Below are positions 35,149 through 42,970 of a stretch of DNA of 64,000 nucleotides, in pieces. The stretch comes from Zhihengliuella sp. ISTPL4 (lineage in GTDB: Bacteria; Actinomycetota; Actinomycetes; Actinomycetales; Microbacteriaceae): NCBI RefSeq assembly GCF_002848265.1, contig NZ_CP025422.1:2634727-2698726 (forward strand). Reading direction: 5' to 3'. A program made the position numbers and the translations under genes. The notes beneath the pieces were generated by a model. That model was not told where the DNA came from, did no database searches, and saw only the letters and a program-made list of their open reading frames with translations. Position 1 is the stretch's first letter; the number at the start of each line of letters is the position of its first letter.

Positions 35149-35541
35149 GTGTCCGACACGTCCACGCCCGCCCGCGTCGCGGTGACCGAGGCCGCCGCTG
35201 CCCTCGTCCGTGAACTCACGGCGCAGCACGGCCCGCTCATGTTCCACCAGTCCGGAGGCTGTTGCGACGGCTCCGCACCCATGTGCTATCCGATCGGGAT
35301 GTTCCTCACCGGTCCCGGGGACGTGCTCCTCGGCGCCCTCGACGTCGGACTCGACGACCCTGTCGAAGTGTTCATGTCGGCCTCGCAGTTCGAGTACTGG
35401 AAATTCACCCACCTGACGATCGACGTGGTCCCGGGTCGCGGTGCCGGGTTCAGTGTCGAAGGCCCGACGGGGATGCGGTTCCTCATCCGCTCGCGGATGC
35501 TCGACGAGGCCGAACTCGCGCACTTCGGCGTCACGGCGTGA
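35149..35541 (+). CDS. DUF779 family protein
   Basis: A 130-residue protein of a family commonly encoded beside aldehyde dehydrogenases; its biochemical role is not known to me. The conserved core is HQSGGCCDGSAPMCYP, with three cysteines close together that could bind metal or take part in redox, then VFMSASQFEYWKFTHLTIDVVPGRG. GTG 35149 is preceded by GGAAGGA. It lies 72 bases after the aldehyde dehydrogenase, probably on the same transcript. Confidence 0.88.
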   Translation: MSDTSTPARVAVTEAAAALVRELTAQHGPLMFHQSGGCCDGSAPMCYPIGMFLTGPGDVLLGALDVGLDDPVEVFMSASQFEYWKFTHLTIDVVPGRGAGFSVEGPTGMRFLIRSRMLDEAELAHFGVTA

Positions 35542-35560
35542 GTCGAACGCCGTATCGCGC

Positions 35561-36994
35561 TCAGCCGTGATCGGGGCGGGTCATCAGCGGTGAAGTCAGG
35601 TGGCGTCGCAGCTCCGGCGTCGTGAGGGGGACGGTGTCCCAGATCAGGTCCGCGCGGCCGGTGCCGGGGTCGAGCGACAGGGTGAGGTGGTGGGGAGTGT
35701 CGACGAGGAAGAGCTGGGCGACGAAGACTCCGCCGCTCCAGCCTCCGCTGGCGCAGACGGCCCGGCCTCGAGGGCTGCTCTCGGCCCAGTGGCTGCGTCC
35801 GACCAGGACGGTGCCCACGCCGCTCAGCCGCAGGTGCCATCCGTCGCCGCACGGCTCGAGAGCCACGCGGGTACCGGGCGGTACGGCAGAAGCCTCGGGC
35901 GGACAGTGCACGACCGCCGATACCGCTGTCACCGCCCCCGCGTTCCCGACCACCGGAGCCAGCGCGAGGCTCTGCAGCCGTGCGGCAAGCGCCTGGTCGT
36001 CTGCGGCGGGGTCCGGGTGCCCGAGTCCGACGAGGAGGTTCCGGGCGGCGTCGATCACCTCCTGCGCCTGGCCGATCGTGTACTGGGCCGAGGTCAGCGC
36101 GATGACGAGCTCGTCGCGGGGGAACACGATGCAGTGCTGCCCGAAGGCGCCGTTGGCGTGGAAGCCGTCGCGGGCCAGCCAGATCTGGAAACCGTACCCG
36201 GAGAGGAAGTCGGCGCCGTGCTCGTCCTCCCCGTAGTGGCGGCTGTCGATGTGCTTCGTGGTCATGAGCTCGACCCATCGCCGGGGCAGGAGCTGGCGGC
36301 CCCGCCACGCCCCACTCTGTCGGAGGAGCTCCCCGATGGCGGCGAGGGCCTCGATGCGGAGGTGCAGCCCGTGGAACCCGAAGACGGCGCCGCCGCCGAC
36401 GCGATCCCACTCCGCGTCGTCGATGCCCATCGGTCCGAACAGTCGATCGTCGAGGTACTCGGCGAGGTCTCTCCCGGTGACCCTCTCCACGATCCGCGCG
36501 AGGACGAAGGTCGTTGCATTGTCGTACGTGTGCTGCGTTCCCTCTGGCGCGGCGAAGGGGACGGAGAGGAAGCCACGGACGAGGTCGCGGGGCTCCCGAT
36601 CCCAGGCGTCGGCGAGCGTGTCGGTTCCGTGCCCTGCGGTCATCGCCAGGAGGTGGCGCACCGTCAGACGGCCGGCCTGCCGGGAGGCCTCACGGGGAGC
36701 GCGCTCCGGGAGCAGGTCGACCACGCGGTCGTCGAGGGCGAGCAGGCCGTCGTCGATGGCCAGACCGACGGCCATCGCGGTGACCGACTTCGTGACCGAG
36801 TAGAGCAGCTGTGGCCGGTCCGCGGAGTAGGGCGTCCACGACCCTTCCGCGACCACGGCTCCTCGATGCACGACCATCACCGAGTGCCCTTCGATGCCCG
36901 CCGCGTCGATGGCGTCGATCATCGCCCCCACGGCTGCGGACGAGAGGCCGGTGCTCCGTGGGGCGGCACGGGGCAGCAGCGGGCGCGGCGACAT
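35561..36994 (-). CDS. serine hydrolase, class C beta-lactamase family
   Basis: A 477-residue protein of the beta-lactamase/penicillin-binding-like hydrolase family. The nucleophile motif is SVTK in LLYSVTKSVTAMAV, and a YDNATTF segment supplies the YxN element. There is no signal peptide, so a cytoplasmic esterase or peptidase is more likely than an antibiotic-degrading enzyme. The C-terminal ~130 residues form a beta-rich extension. The minus-strand -10 TAACGT lies six bases before the start. Confidence 0.83.
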   Translation of the reverse strand: MSPRPLLPRAAPRSTGLSSAAVGAMIDAIDAAGIEGHSVMVVHRGAVVAEGSWTPYSADRPQLLYSVTKSVTAMAVGLAIDDGLLALDDRVVDLLPERAPREASRQAGRLTVRHLLAMTAGHGTDTLADAWDREPRDLVRGFLSVPFAAPEGTQHTYDNATTFVLARIVERVTGRDLAEYLDDRLFGPMGIDDAEWDRVGGGAVFGFHGLHLRIEALAAIGELLRQSGAWRGRQLLPRRWVELMTTKHIDSRHYGEDEHGADFLSGYGFQIWLARDGFHANGAFGQHCIVFPRDELVIALTSAQYTIGQAQEVIDAARNLLVGLGHPDPAADDQALAARLQSLALAPVVGNAGAVTAVSAVVHCPPEASAVPPGTRVALEPCGDGWHLRLSGVGTVLVGRSHWAESSPRGRAVCASGGWSGGVFVAQLFLVDTPHHLTLSLDPGTGRADLIWDTVPLTTPELRRHLTSPLMTRPDHG

Positions 36995-37000
36995 CCGCTC

Positions 37001-37006
37001 ACGTTA
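37001..37006 (-). promoter_or_regulatory. -10 element of a probable leaderless transcript
   Basis: Minus-strand TAACGT ends six bases before the serine hydrolase start at 36994. Confidence 0.45.
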
Positions 37007-37128
37007 CCAACGTCGGTCCTCGGTCGAGATGTTCCGGCGGCGTCACCGTTCGCGTACCGAGCGGGCGCCCATCGGGCTCCGCTGAGCCGGCGCCGCATCA
37101 ATCGCGGGCGAAGATGTGCGCGTGATGT

Positions 37129-37158
37129 TTGAACAAGACCGACGCCCTCCCGTAGAGT
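37129..37158 (+). promoter_or_regulatory. promoter of the WXG100 operon
   Basis: -35 TTGAAC (37129-37134), 18-base spacer, -10 TAGAGT (37153-37158). The predicted leader of about 45 bases contains a CCCC-GAAA-GGGG hairpin and a GAGGGGGG stretch before the ATG. Confidence 0.6.
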
Positions 37159-37210
37159 CGGGGTCGTGCCCCGAAAGGGGTGGCAACGACGCTGAGGGGG
37201 GAACTGGGCG

Positions 37211-37504
37211 ATGGGCGGAGACATCAGGATCGGCGGCACGCAGATCGACGTCGCCGTGGGCGGGATGACCCGCGGGGTGAACGAGATCGAGCGGATCCTG
37301 GCCGAACTGACTGCATCGCTCGACGTGCTGTCGAGTCAGTGGACAGGGGAAGCGCAGCGCGCGTATCTCCGCGCCCAGACCGACTGGAATCGCAGCATGG
37401 AAGCGATGCGCGCCGAGCTCGGACGCATTCGCGACAACACCCAACTCTCGAACGAGACGTTCACGAGCGCCGAGCAGTCGGTGCGCCGGATGTGGAGCGA
37501 GTGA
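37211..37504 (+). CDS. WXG100 family protein (ESAT-6-like)
   Basis: A 97-residue, nearly all-helical protein with the WxG turn at W44-T45-G46 (SSQWTGEAQRAY), the size and centre position expected of WXG100 substrates of type VII secretion. The C-terminus has FTSAE instead of a classic YxxxD/E. It is first of five tightly spaced genes that look like secretion substrates or partners. No EccC-type ATPase is in the window, so the exporter must be elsewhere, or these act inside the cell. Confidence 0.85.
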   Translation: MGGDIRIGGTQIDVAVGGMTRGVNEIERILAELTASLDVLSSQWTGEAQRAYLRAQTDWNRSMEAMRAELGRIRDNTQLSNETFTSAEQSVRRMWSE

Positions 37505-38157
37505 TGGCGGAACACGAGACCGTGCAGGGGCGTCTGGCCACACTCGTCGAAGAAGATCCGAGCATCTGGCTGGTGTCGGACGACAGCGACACGGTCAGCG
37601 CCTCCGTCGATGCTGATGGCGTCCTTCGCACGCTCCGTCTGGCTCCGTCCTGGTGGCGTCGGATCCCGGCGCAGGAGCTGGGCCCGGTGGTCCTCCGTCT
37701 CCGTCAGGCGAGCGCGGCGGCCAGGCAGAACACGATCGCCGAGCTTGAGGACGAGGGTTTCGTGTTCGCGACGTCTGACGAGCGCCCCGTCCCGCCGATC
37801 CCATCACCGGACGCGGAGTCCCTCGATATGTCCGCCCTGCGGGCCGAGCTCGGCACCCTGCTTTCGGGGTTCGCCGAGCTCCGGGTCTACCGGGAGGCGG
37901 TGAGGTCCGCGACGGCCGAATCCTCGGTGCTGCGCAGTCCGTCGGGGAACGTGAGCATGGAGCTGGTCGGCGGCGCGCCGCGGGCGCTCACGATCGACCC
38001 GACCAACGTGCAGTTCGTCTCCGAGCAGGCCCTGGCGGGGGAGATCATCGAACTCTTCGAGCGAGCCAGAGGCTGGCTCGGCGAGCGGCGCGCTTCGCTC
38101 CTCAGAGACCTTCCCGATCTCGCCGGGGTCGTGAACTCCGTGCGTGACGCCCGCTGA
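37504..38157 (+). CDS. probable tandem YbaB/EbfC-like protein of the WXG100 operon
   Basis: A 217-residue protein whose stop-start contact with the WXG100 gene is TGATG (one shared base). Two halves look alike: each has a beta pair with D/S-G-V type turns (SASVDADGVLRTLRLAP; SPSGNVSMELVGGAPRALTIDP) followed by an amphipathic helix beginning with L and E (QELGPVVLRLRQASAAA; QALAGEIIELFERA). That order fits a duplicated YbaB/EbfC fold, a family seen beside WXG100 genes in actinomycetes. The assignment is by eye. A chaperone or adaptor role is inference. Confidence 0.55.
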   Translation: MAEHETVQGRLATLVEEDPSIWLVSDDSDTVSASVDADGVLRTLRLAPSWWRRIPAQELGPVVLRLRQASAAARQNTIAELEDEGFVFATSDERPVPPIPSPDAESLDMSALRAELGTLLSGFAELRVYREAVRSATAESSVLRSPSGNVSMELVGGAPRALTIDPTNVQFVSEQALAGEIIELFERARGWLGERRASLLRDLPDLAGVVNSVRDAR

Positions 38158-38183
38158 TCGCCGAGAAGACGGAGAGCTGCACG

Positions 38184-38495
38184 ATGAGCTACGAGGACTA
38201 TGAAGCCGCGCTGGAGGATCTGCGCGCCGATGCGCTGGCGTGGAGCGACCTCGCCGAGACGTTCAGCGCGGCGAAGACCATCGTCGCAGGATGCCGGTTG
38301 GCCATGTATGAGATGGACGGCATCGGGCACATGCTCGGGGCGGAGGCCAACTACAACGAGGCCCACACGACGATCCAGGGCCTGGCCGATCGCGCGCCGA
38401 CGGTCTTCACCGAGATCTCGGACAAGCTGCTCGACACCAAGAGACGATACGAGGAAGCCGACGGCTACTCGCAGTGGCTGCTGGACCAGGGCTGA
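38184..38495 (+). CDS. small helical protein with YxxxD secretion motif
   Basis: A 103-residue helical hairpin-like protein without WxG but with Y89-E-E-A-D93 near the C-terminus, matching the YxxxD/E general signal of type VII substrates. A glycine-containing turn (MDGIGHMLG, 44-52) lies at mid-length, where the two helices would fold back. It may be the partner of one of the other two helical proteins in the operon. Confidence 0.65.
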   Translation: MSYEDYEAALEDLRADALAWSDLAETFSAAKTIVAGCRLAMYEMDGIGHMLGAEANYNEAHTTIQGLADRAPTVFTEISDKLLDTKRRYEEADGYSQWLLDQG

Positions 38496-38538
38496 CCCCG
38501 ACGCTCACAACCGCCGGCGACATACCGGAGAGGACACG

Positions 38539-39315
38539 ATGATGGTAGGAGCATTCGTCACGCCGACCGACGAGGGATCGTTCACGACCCTCGTCACGAA
38601 TATCAGGGACGGCATCGAAGAGGCGAGGGTCGGGCTCGACGACTGTGCGAACGCCTACAACTCCCGAAAAGACGACATGAGCCTCTGGGACAGGTTCATG
38701 GACTTCTTCCGGAAGGCGATGGAGGAGGTCGTCAAGAAGCTGAACGAGGCGGTCGAGCAGTTCAACGCGTTCATGGAGACCATGGCGCAGTACCTGAGCC
38801 CCGGCAACCCGTTCGCCATGTACGCCAAGCGCGACGACTGGCTCGAGGTCAAGCGGAAGGTGACGTCGTCCAAGACCACGGTCAGCGACAGCTACCTCAA
38901 GGCCGACACCTCGTGGAAGGGTTCCACGGGCGACGGCTACTCGGACCTCGCGGCCCGCCAGCTGATGGCCATCGACACCCTCGCCGGCTACACGGACTCG
39001 ATGATGAACTTCCTCGCCGACTACGCGAAGAAGATCCTGGATGCCTGGATCGAGTTCGGAGCCCGACTGCTCACCTATCTGCTCGATCAGGTGGATGCGG
39101 CGGCGAGCTTCGTCACCGCCGACCCCCTGGAGTGGCTGGACGCGGTTCCCAAGATCACCACCGTCTGCACCAACCTGGCCCGGGTCGCCGTCGACCTCGG
39201 CGAGCAGCTGGGAAAGAACTTCACGGCATCGAAGGATCTCTCCGACCAGCTCAAGCAGGATATGGCCAACCTGACCGGGTTCCCCAGTGGCTCGTGGCCC
39301 ACGGCGACGATCTGA
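38539..39315 (+). CDS. long WXG-like helical protein, candidate type VII substrate
   Basis: A 258-residue protein, mainly alpha-helical, with a WxG turn at W126-K127-G128 (DTSWKGSTGDGYSDLAA). The first 110 residues are amphipathic with a strongly charged segment (FFRKAMEEVVKKLNEAVEQ); residues 150-185 contain a moderately hydrophobic stretch. No toxin domain is recognisable, so it is not a typical LXG polymorphic toxin. GGAGAGG precedes two adjacent ATG codons (38539, 38542). Confidence 0.65.
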   Translation: MMVGAFVTPTDEGSFTTLVTNIRDGIEEARVGLDDCANAYNSRKDDMSLWDRFMDFFRKAMEEVVKKLNEAVEQFNAFMETMAQYLSPGNPFAMYAKRDDWLEVKRKVTSSKTTVSDSYLKADTSWKGSTGDGYSDLAARQLMAIDTLAGYTDSMMNFLADYAKKILDAWIEFGARLLTYLLDQVDAAASFVTADPLEWLDAVPKITTVCTNLARVAVDLGEQLGKNFTASKDLSDQLKQDMANLTGFPSGSWPTATI

Positions 39316-39322
39316 GGTGCAT

Positions 39323-40078
39323 GTGAGTTCATCCCCGTCTCGGTGGAGGCGTCTGCCGATCATCCTCGCGCCGGCTCTCGGCCTCGCTCTCGTGCTGGCG
39401 GGCTGCGGGCCCTCGTCACCGCCGACCCCGGCGCCGTCGTCGACCGATTCCGAGCTCTTCTCCGCGGAGGACGGTGTCCGGTCCTCCGTGCAGTCCTTCT
39501 TCGCCCTTCTCGCCGCCGGGGACGAGAAGGGTGCGGCCGAGGAGCTCTCTCCCGCCGTGGACCTCGCCCAGCCGTTGGCGCTGCTGCTCACCCCGAGCGG
39601 CGTCTACCCCCAGATCGAGGACCGGCCGAAGATCCTCTCCGTCGATGACGTGACCGCGTCGGACGACGGTGAGAGCGGAACCGCGAGTGTGACCTACGAG
39701 ATGGCGGGCGCCGAGCACACCGACACGGTCGAGCTCCGACGGACCAGCCAGAGCGAGGGGGGTGCGGACGACTACGCCATCGTCACGTCTGAGGACGAGT
39801 TCGGGCTGGACGCGAGCGGGGTCGAGCTCCTCCCTGCCGACACGGTGTACCGGATCCACGGTGTGGACGTCAGCACGGCGTTCCTCGAGGCTCGCGCTCT
39901 CGCGGATGGCGACGAGGTCCCGCGGATCCCCGCGTTCGGCGGCACGTACCCGCTGGAGATCACCGTGCCAGGCCCGAACGGCTTCACCGACACGGTGACG
40001 CTGCAGACCTCGACCTTCCTCGGTGGCGACGGCACCGACGGCGTCCTGCGGGCGTTCGCCGCGGAGCACGGCTTCTGA
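39323..40078 (+). CDS. lipoprotein of the WXG100 operon
   Basis: A 251-residue exported lipoprotein: positive start, hydrophobic stretch and lipobox LAGC (LVLAGCGPSS). The mature part begins with a low-complexity Pro/Ser/Thr linker, then SVQSFFALLAAGDEKGAAEELSP, which resembles the helix pair of NTF2-like/DUF4878 domains, followed by beta strands. It starts eight bases after the previous stop (GTG 39323 with GAGG upstream). It could be the surface anchor for the secreted helical proteins; that is inference. Confidence 0.75.
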   Translation: MSSSPSRWRRLPIILAPALGLALVLAGCGPSSPPTPAPSSTDSELFSAEDGVRSSVQSFFALLAAGDEKGAAEELSPAVDLAQPLALLLTPSGVYPQIEDRPKILSVDDVTASDDGESGTASVTYEMAGAEHTDTVELRRTSQSEGGADDYAIVTSEDEFGLDASGVELLPADTVYRIHGVDVSTAFLEARALADGDEVPRIPAFGGTYPLEITVPGPNGFTDTVTLQTSTFLGGDGTDGVLRAFAAEHGF

Positions 40079-40081
40079 TCC

Positions 40082-40140
40082 TTCGAGTCGCCCGATTGGT
40101 CCCGTTTCGGCCGGAGATGCAGCCAATCAGGCGATTCGAA
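40082..40140. terminator. long imperfect palindrome after the WXG100 operon
   Basis: Arms TTCGAGTCGCCCGATTGG (40082-40099) and CCAATCAGGCGATTCGAA (40123-40140) pair at 16 of 18 positions with a 23-base spacer. It starts four bases after the lipoprotein stop and ends just before the arsenate reductase promoter. Confidence 0.6.
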
Positions 40141-40145
40141 CGGGA

Positions 40146-40151
40146 TACGCT
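40146..40151 (+). promoter_or_regulatory. -10 element of a probable leaderless transcript
   Basis: TACGCT ends six bases before GTG 40158. Confidence 0.5.
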
Positions 40152-40157
40152 GGCCCC

Positions 40158-40562
40158 GTGAACGCACCGCACCGACCCTCCGTCCTCTTCGTCTGCGTCC
40201 ACAACGCGGGGCGCTCGCAGATGGCCGCCGGCTTCCTCCGGCACCTCGCCGGCGACCGCATCGAGGTGCGCTCCGCCGGGTCGATGCCCGCTGCCGAGAT
40301 CAACCGCGTCGCGGTGGCGGCGATGGGCGAGGTCGGCATCGACATCACGGCCGAGCAGCCGAAGGTGCTCACGACCGACGCCGTGCAGGCGTCGGACGTC
40401 GTGATCACGATGGGCTGCGGTGACGCGTGCCCGTTCTTCCCCGGCAAGCGCTACGAGGACTGGGTGCTCGACGACCCCGCCGGCCAGGGAATCGATGCCG
40501 TCCGGCCGATCCGCGACGATATCCGCGGCCGCATCGAGACCCTCGTGGCCGAGCTGCTCTGA
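40158..40562 (+). CDS. arsenate reductase of the low-molecular-weight phosphatase fold
   Basis: A 134-residue ArsC-type enzyme. The phosphate/arsenate loop is CVHNAGR (C13 to R19, CX5R) followed by SQMA, as in corynebacterial ArsC proteins; a second cysteine pair C87/C91 lies in TMGCGDACP, and the general acid aspartate is in WVLDDPAGQ. Reduction of arsenate to arsenite could use thioredoxin or mycothiol; the sequence alone does not decide. No arsR, acr3 or arsB is nearby, so it appears to be an orphan. Confidence 0.87.
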   Translation: MNAPHRPSVLFVCVHNAGRSQMAAGFLRHLAGDRIEVRSAGSMPAAEINRVAVAAMGEVGIDITAEQPKVLTTDAVQASDVVITMGCGDACPFFPGKRYEDWVLDDPAGQGIDAVRPIRDDIRGRIETLVAELL

Positions 40563-40569
40563 CCGGCGC

Positions 40570-41481
40570 TCAGCCGGCCCCGTCGAGCATCGCCTTCGCG
40601 GCACGCATGCGGGCGCGCAGGGCCTCGGCGAGCGCCGCGACCGCGGGGAGCCGCAGCGACTCGGGCCGCGCGACCATGTAGTACGGGAGCTTCTCGGCGA
40701 AGACCTCGGGCAGCAGGCGCACGAGATCCGGGTGCCGGTCGGCCGCGAAGCAGGGGAGCAGGCCGATCCCGGCTCCCGCGCGGGTGGCCTCGACGTGCAC
40801 GAAGACGTTGGTCGAGGTGAGTCCGTCCTGCATGCCGGGAACGAGGCGGCGCGGAAGGTCGAGCGCGTCCACCTGGAGCATCGAGTCGACGAAGTACACG
40901 AGTTGGTGCTGCTCCACCTCGGCACGCGATGCCGGGGTGCCGGTGCGGCCGAGGTAGTCCCGGGAGGCGTACATGCCGAGCGTGTACGTGCCGAGCTTCA
41001 CGGCCTGCGCGCGGCGGGTCTGCGGCGCGCCCACGACCACCTCCAGGTCGAGCCCGGCGCGGTGCTCGGCGGCCCTCCGCGTGGCGGCGATGATCTCGAC
41101 GGTCAGCCGTGGGTGCGCTCGGCGCAGCTCTGCGATCGCGGGGGCGGCGATGTAGGCGCTGAAGCCGTCGGTGGCGGACATGCGCACGACGCCGGCGATC
41201 GGATCAGGAGTCTCGCCGGGGGCGGAGTCGAGCTGGGACAGCGCGGCCTCGATGCGTCCACCGGTCTCGGCGGCGGTGCGCCCGAGATCGGTGAGTTCCC
41301 ACCCGGACGCGGACTGCGCGACGACCCGTCCGCCGAGCGCGTCCTCCAGGGCGGCGATGCGGCGCGCCACCGTCGTGTGATCGAGACCGAGGTGGGCGGC
41401 GGCGCTCGTGTACCGGCCGGTGCGGGCGACGGCGAGCAGCACGAGCAGATCGTCTGCACGAGGCCTCTTTGCCGCATCCAT
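40570..41481 (-). CDS. LysR family transcriptional regulator
   Basis: A 303-residue regulator. The N-terminal winged helix is DDLLVLLAVARTGRYTSAAAHLGLDHTTVARRIAALEDALGGRVV, followed by a LysR effector domain (GVVRMSATDGFSAYIAAP). The start is set at 41481 because a minus-strand CATAAT lies six bases upstream (leaderless). It is divergent from an MHS transporter and a 3-hydroxybutyrate dehydrogenase gene, the likely targets. Confidence 0.9.
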   Translation of the reverse strand: MDAAKRPRADDLLVLLAVARTGRYTSAAAHLGLDHTTVARRIAALEDALGGRVVAQSASGWELTDLGRTAAETGGRIEAALSQLDSAPGETPDPIAGVVRMSATDGFSAYIAAPAIAELRRAHPRLTVEIIAATRRAAEHRAGLDLEVVVGAPQTRRAQAVKLGTYTLGMYASRDYLGRTGTPASRAEVEQHQLVYFVDSMLQVDALDLPRRLVPGMQDGLTSTNVFVHVEATRAGAGIGLLPCFAADRHPDLVRLLPEVFAEKLPYYMVARPESLRLPAVAALAEALRARMRAAKAMLDGAG

Positions 41482-41487
41482 GCTGCA

Positions 41488-41493
41488 ATTATG
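41488..41493 (-). promoter_or_regulatory. -10 element of a probable leaderless LysR transcript
   Basis: Minus-strand CATAAT ends six bases before the LysR start. A small palindrome TTGCTGCAA (41519-41527) nearby shares its half-site with TGCTGCAA at 41481-41488 and may be part of the LysR operator. Confidence 0.45.
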
Positions 41494-41584
41494 CACAGCC
41501 ACTGCGCGGCACTGGGCATTGCTGCAAGTCGGGCCGGCGCCGACACTGGAACGGATGTGTCACCGTCGACACCAAAGCAGAGAA

Positions 41585-42970
41585 ATGACCGCCCCCACCC
41601 GCGCCTCCGGTCACCCCGCCGCCGCCCCGTCCTCCTCGAAGCTCAAGCGCGTCGTCGCCGCCTCCATGGCCGGCACCGTCGTCGAGTGGTACGAGTTCTT
41701 CCTCTATGCGACCGCCGCCAGCCTCGTCTTCGGAACCTACTTCTTCCCGGCCACGGGATCGCCGCTCGACGGCATCATCGCCGCTTTCGTGACGTATGCG
41801 GTCGGCTTCATCGCGCGGCCGCTCGGCGGCATCGTCTTCGGTCAGATCGGCGACCGTTTCGGCCGCAAGCCCACGCTGCAGGCCACGATCATCATCGTCG
41901 GCGCCGCGACCTTCCTCATGGGGTGTCTCCCGGGCTTCCAGAGCATCGGCTACTGGGCGCCCGCGATGCTCGTCGCGCTGCGCTTCATCCAGGGCTTCGC
42001 TGTCGGCGGCGAGTGGGGCGGGGCCGTCCTCCTGGTCGCGGAGCAGAGCCCCGACCGGTCGCGCGCGTTCTGGTCGAGCTGGCCGCAGGCCGCGGTTCCG
42101 GTCGGCAACCTGCTCGCCACGCTCGTCCTCCTCGTGAGCTCGTGGGCGATGAGCTCGGCGGCGTTCCTCGAGTGGGGCTGGCGCATCGCGTTCTGGCTCT
42201 CCGCGGTGATCGTGCTCGTCGGCTACTACATCCGCCGCAACGTCGAGGAGGCTCCGATCTTCCTGGAGGCGAAGGCGCAGGTCGAGGCGGAGAAGGCCAC
42301 CTCCTACGGCGTCGTCGAGGTGCTGCGCCGGTATCCGATCGGGATCGTGCAGGCGATGGGTCTCCGTTTCGCCGAGAACATCGTCTACTACATCGTCGTC
42401 AGCTTCACGATCGTCTACCTGAAGACCGTCCACGAGTACGACACCAGTCAGCTGCTGCTTGCTCTGCTCATCGCGCATGTCGTGCACTTCGCGATCATCC
42501 CGCAGGCGGGGCGGCTCGCCGACCGCTGGGGCCGCAAGCCCGTGTACCTGACCGGCGCGACCCTCAGCGCGACCTGGGCGTTCTTCGCCTTCCCGATGTT
42601 CGACACCCTGAACCCCGTGCTCATCGTGCTCGCCGTCACCATCGGCCTCTGCTTCCACGCGTTCATGTACGCGCCGCAGCCGGCGGTCATGGCCGAACTG
42701 TTCCCGACGCGGATGCGGTACTCCGGCGTCTCGCTGGGGTCGCAGGTCACGGCGATCCTCGCCGGGTCGCTGGCGCCGATCCTGGCGATCCAGTGGCTCC
42801 GGGACTTCGGCTCCTGGCTGCCGATCGCGCTCTACATCGTGTTCGCCTGCATCGTCACGGCGATCGCGGTGCTCTCGCTGCGGGAGACGAAGGGCGTATC
42901 CCTGCAGGCCATCGACGACGCGGATGCCGCCCGCGCGAACGCCCGCACCGCGGCTGCGAGTGCCGCATGA
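41585..42970 (+). CDS. MHS family MFS transporter (organic acid:proton symporter type)
   Basis: A 461-residue, 12-helix transporter of the metabolite:H+ symporter branch (ShiA, ProP, KgtP relatives): GTVVEWYEFFLYATAASLVF in helix 1, RPLGGIVFGQIGDRFGRKPTL in the 2-3 loop, QGFAVGGEWGGAVLL in helix 4. The stop overlaps the dehydrogenase start (ATGA), so the substrate may well be 3-hydroxybutyrate or a related acid. Confidence 0.9.
   Translation: MTAPTRASGHPAAAPSSSKLKRVVAASMAGTVVEWYEFFLYATAASLVFGTYFFPATGSPLDGIIAAFVTYAVGFIARPLGGIVFGQIGDRFGRKPTLQATIIIVGAATFLMGCLPGFQSIGYWAPAMLVALRFIQGFAVGGEWGGAVLLVAEQSPDRSRAFWSSWPQAAVPVGNLLATLVLLVSSWAMSSAAFLEWGWRIAFWLSAVIVLVGYYIRRNVEEAPIFLEAKAQVEAEKATSYGVVEVLRRYPIGIVQAMGLRFAENIVYYIVVSFTIVYLKTVHEYDTSQLLLALLIAHVVHFAIIPQAGRLADRWGRKPVYLTGATLSATWAFFAFPMFDTLNPVLIVLAVTIGLCFHAFMYAPQPAVMAELFPTRMRYSGVSLGSQVTAILAGSLAPILAIQWLRDFGSWLPIALYIVFACIVTAIAVLSLRETKGVSLQAIDDADAARANARTAAASAA

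Noticed and set aside
38539..39315. Reading the 258-residue WxG protein as an LXG polymorphic toxin with immunity gene
   Set aside because: It has no C-terminal toxin domain and the next gene encodes a lipoprotein, not a small cytoplasmic immunity protein.
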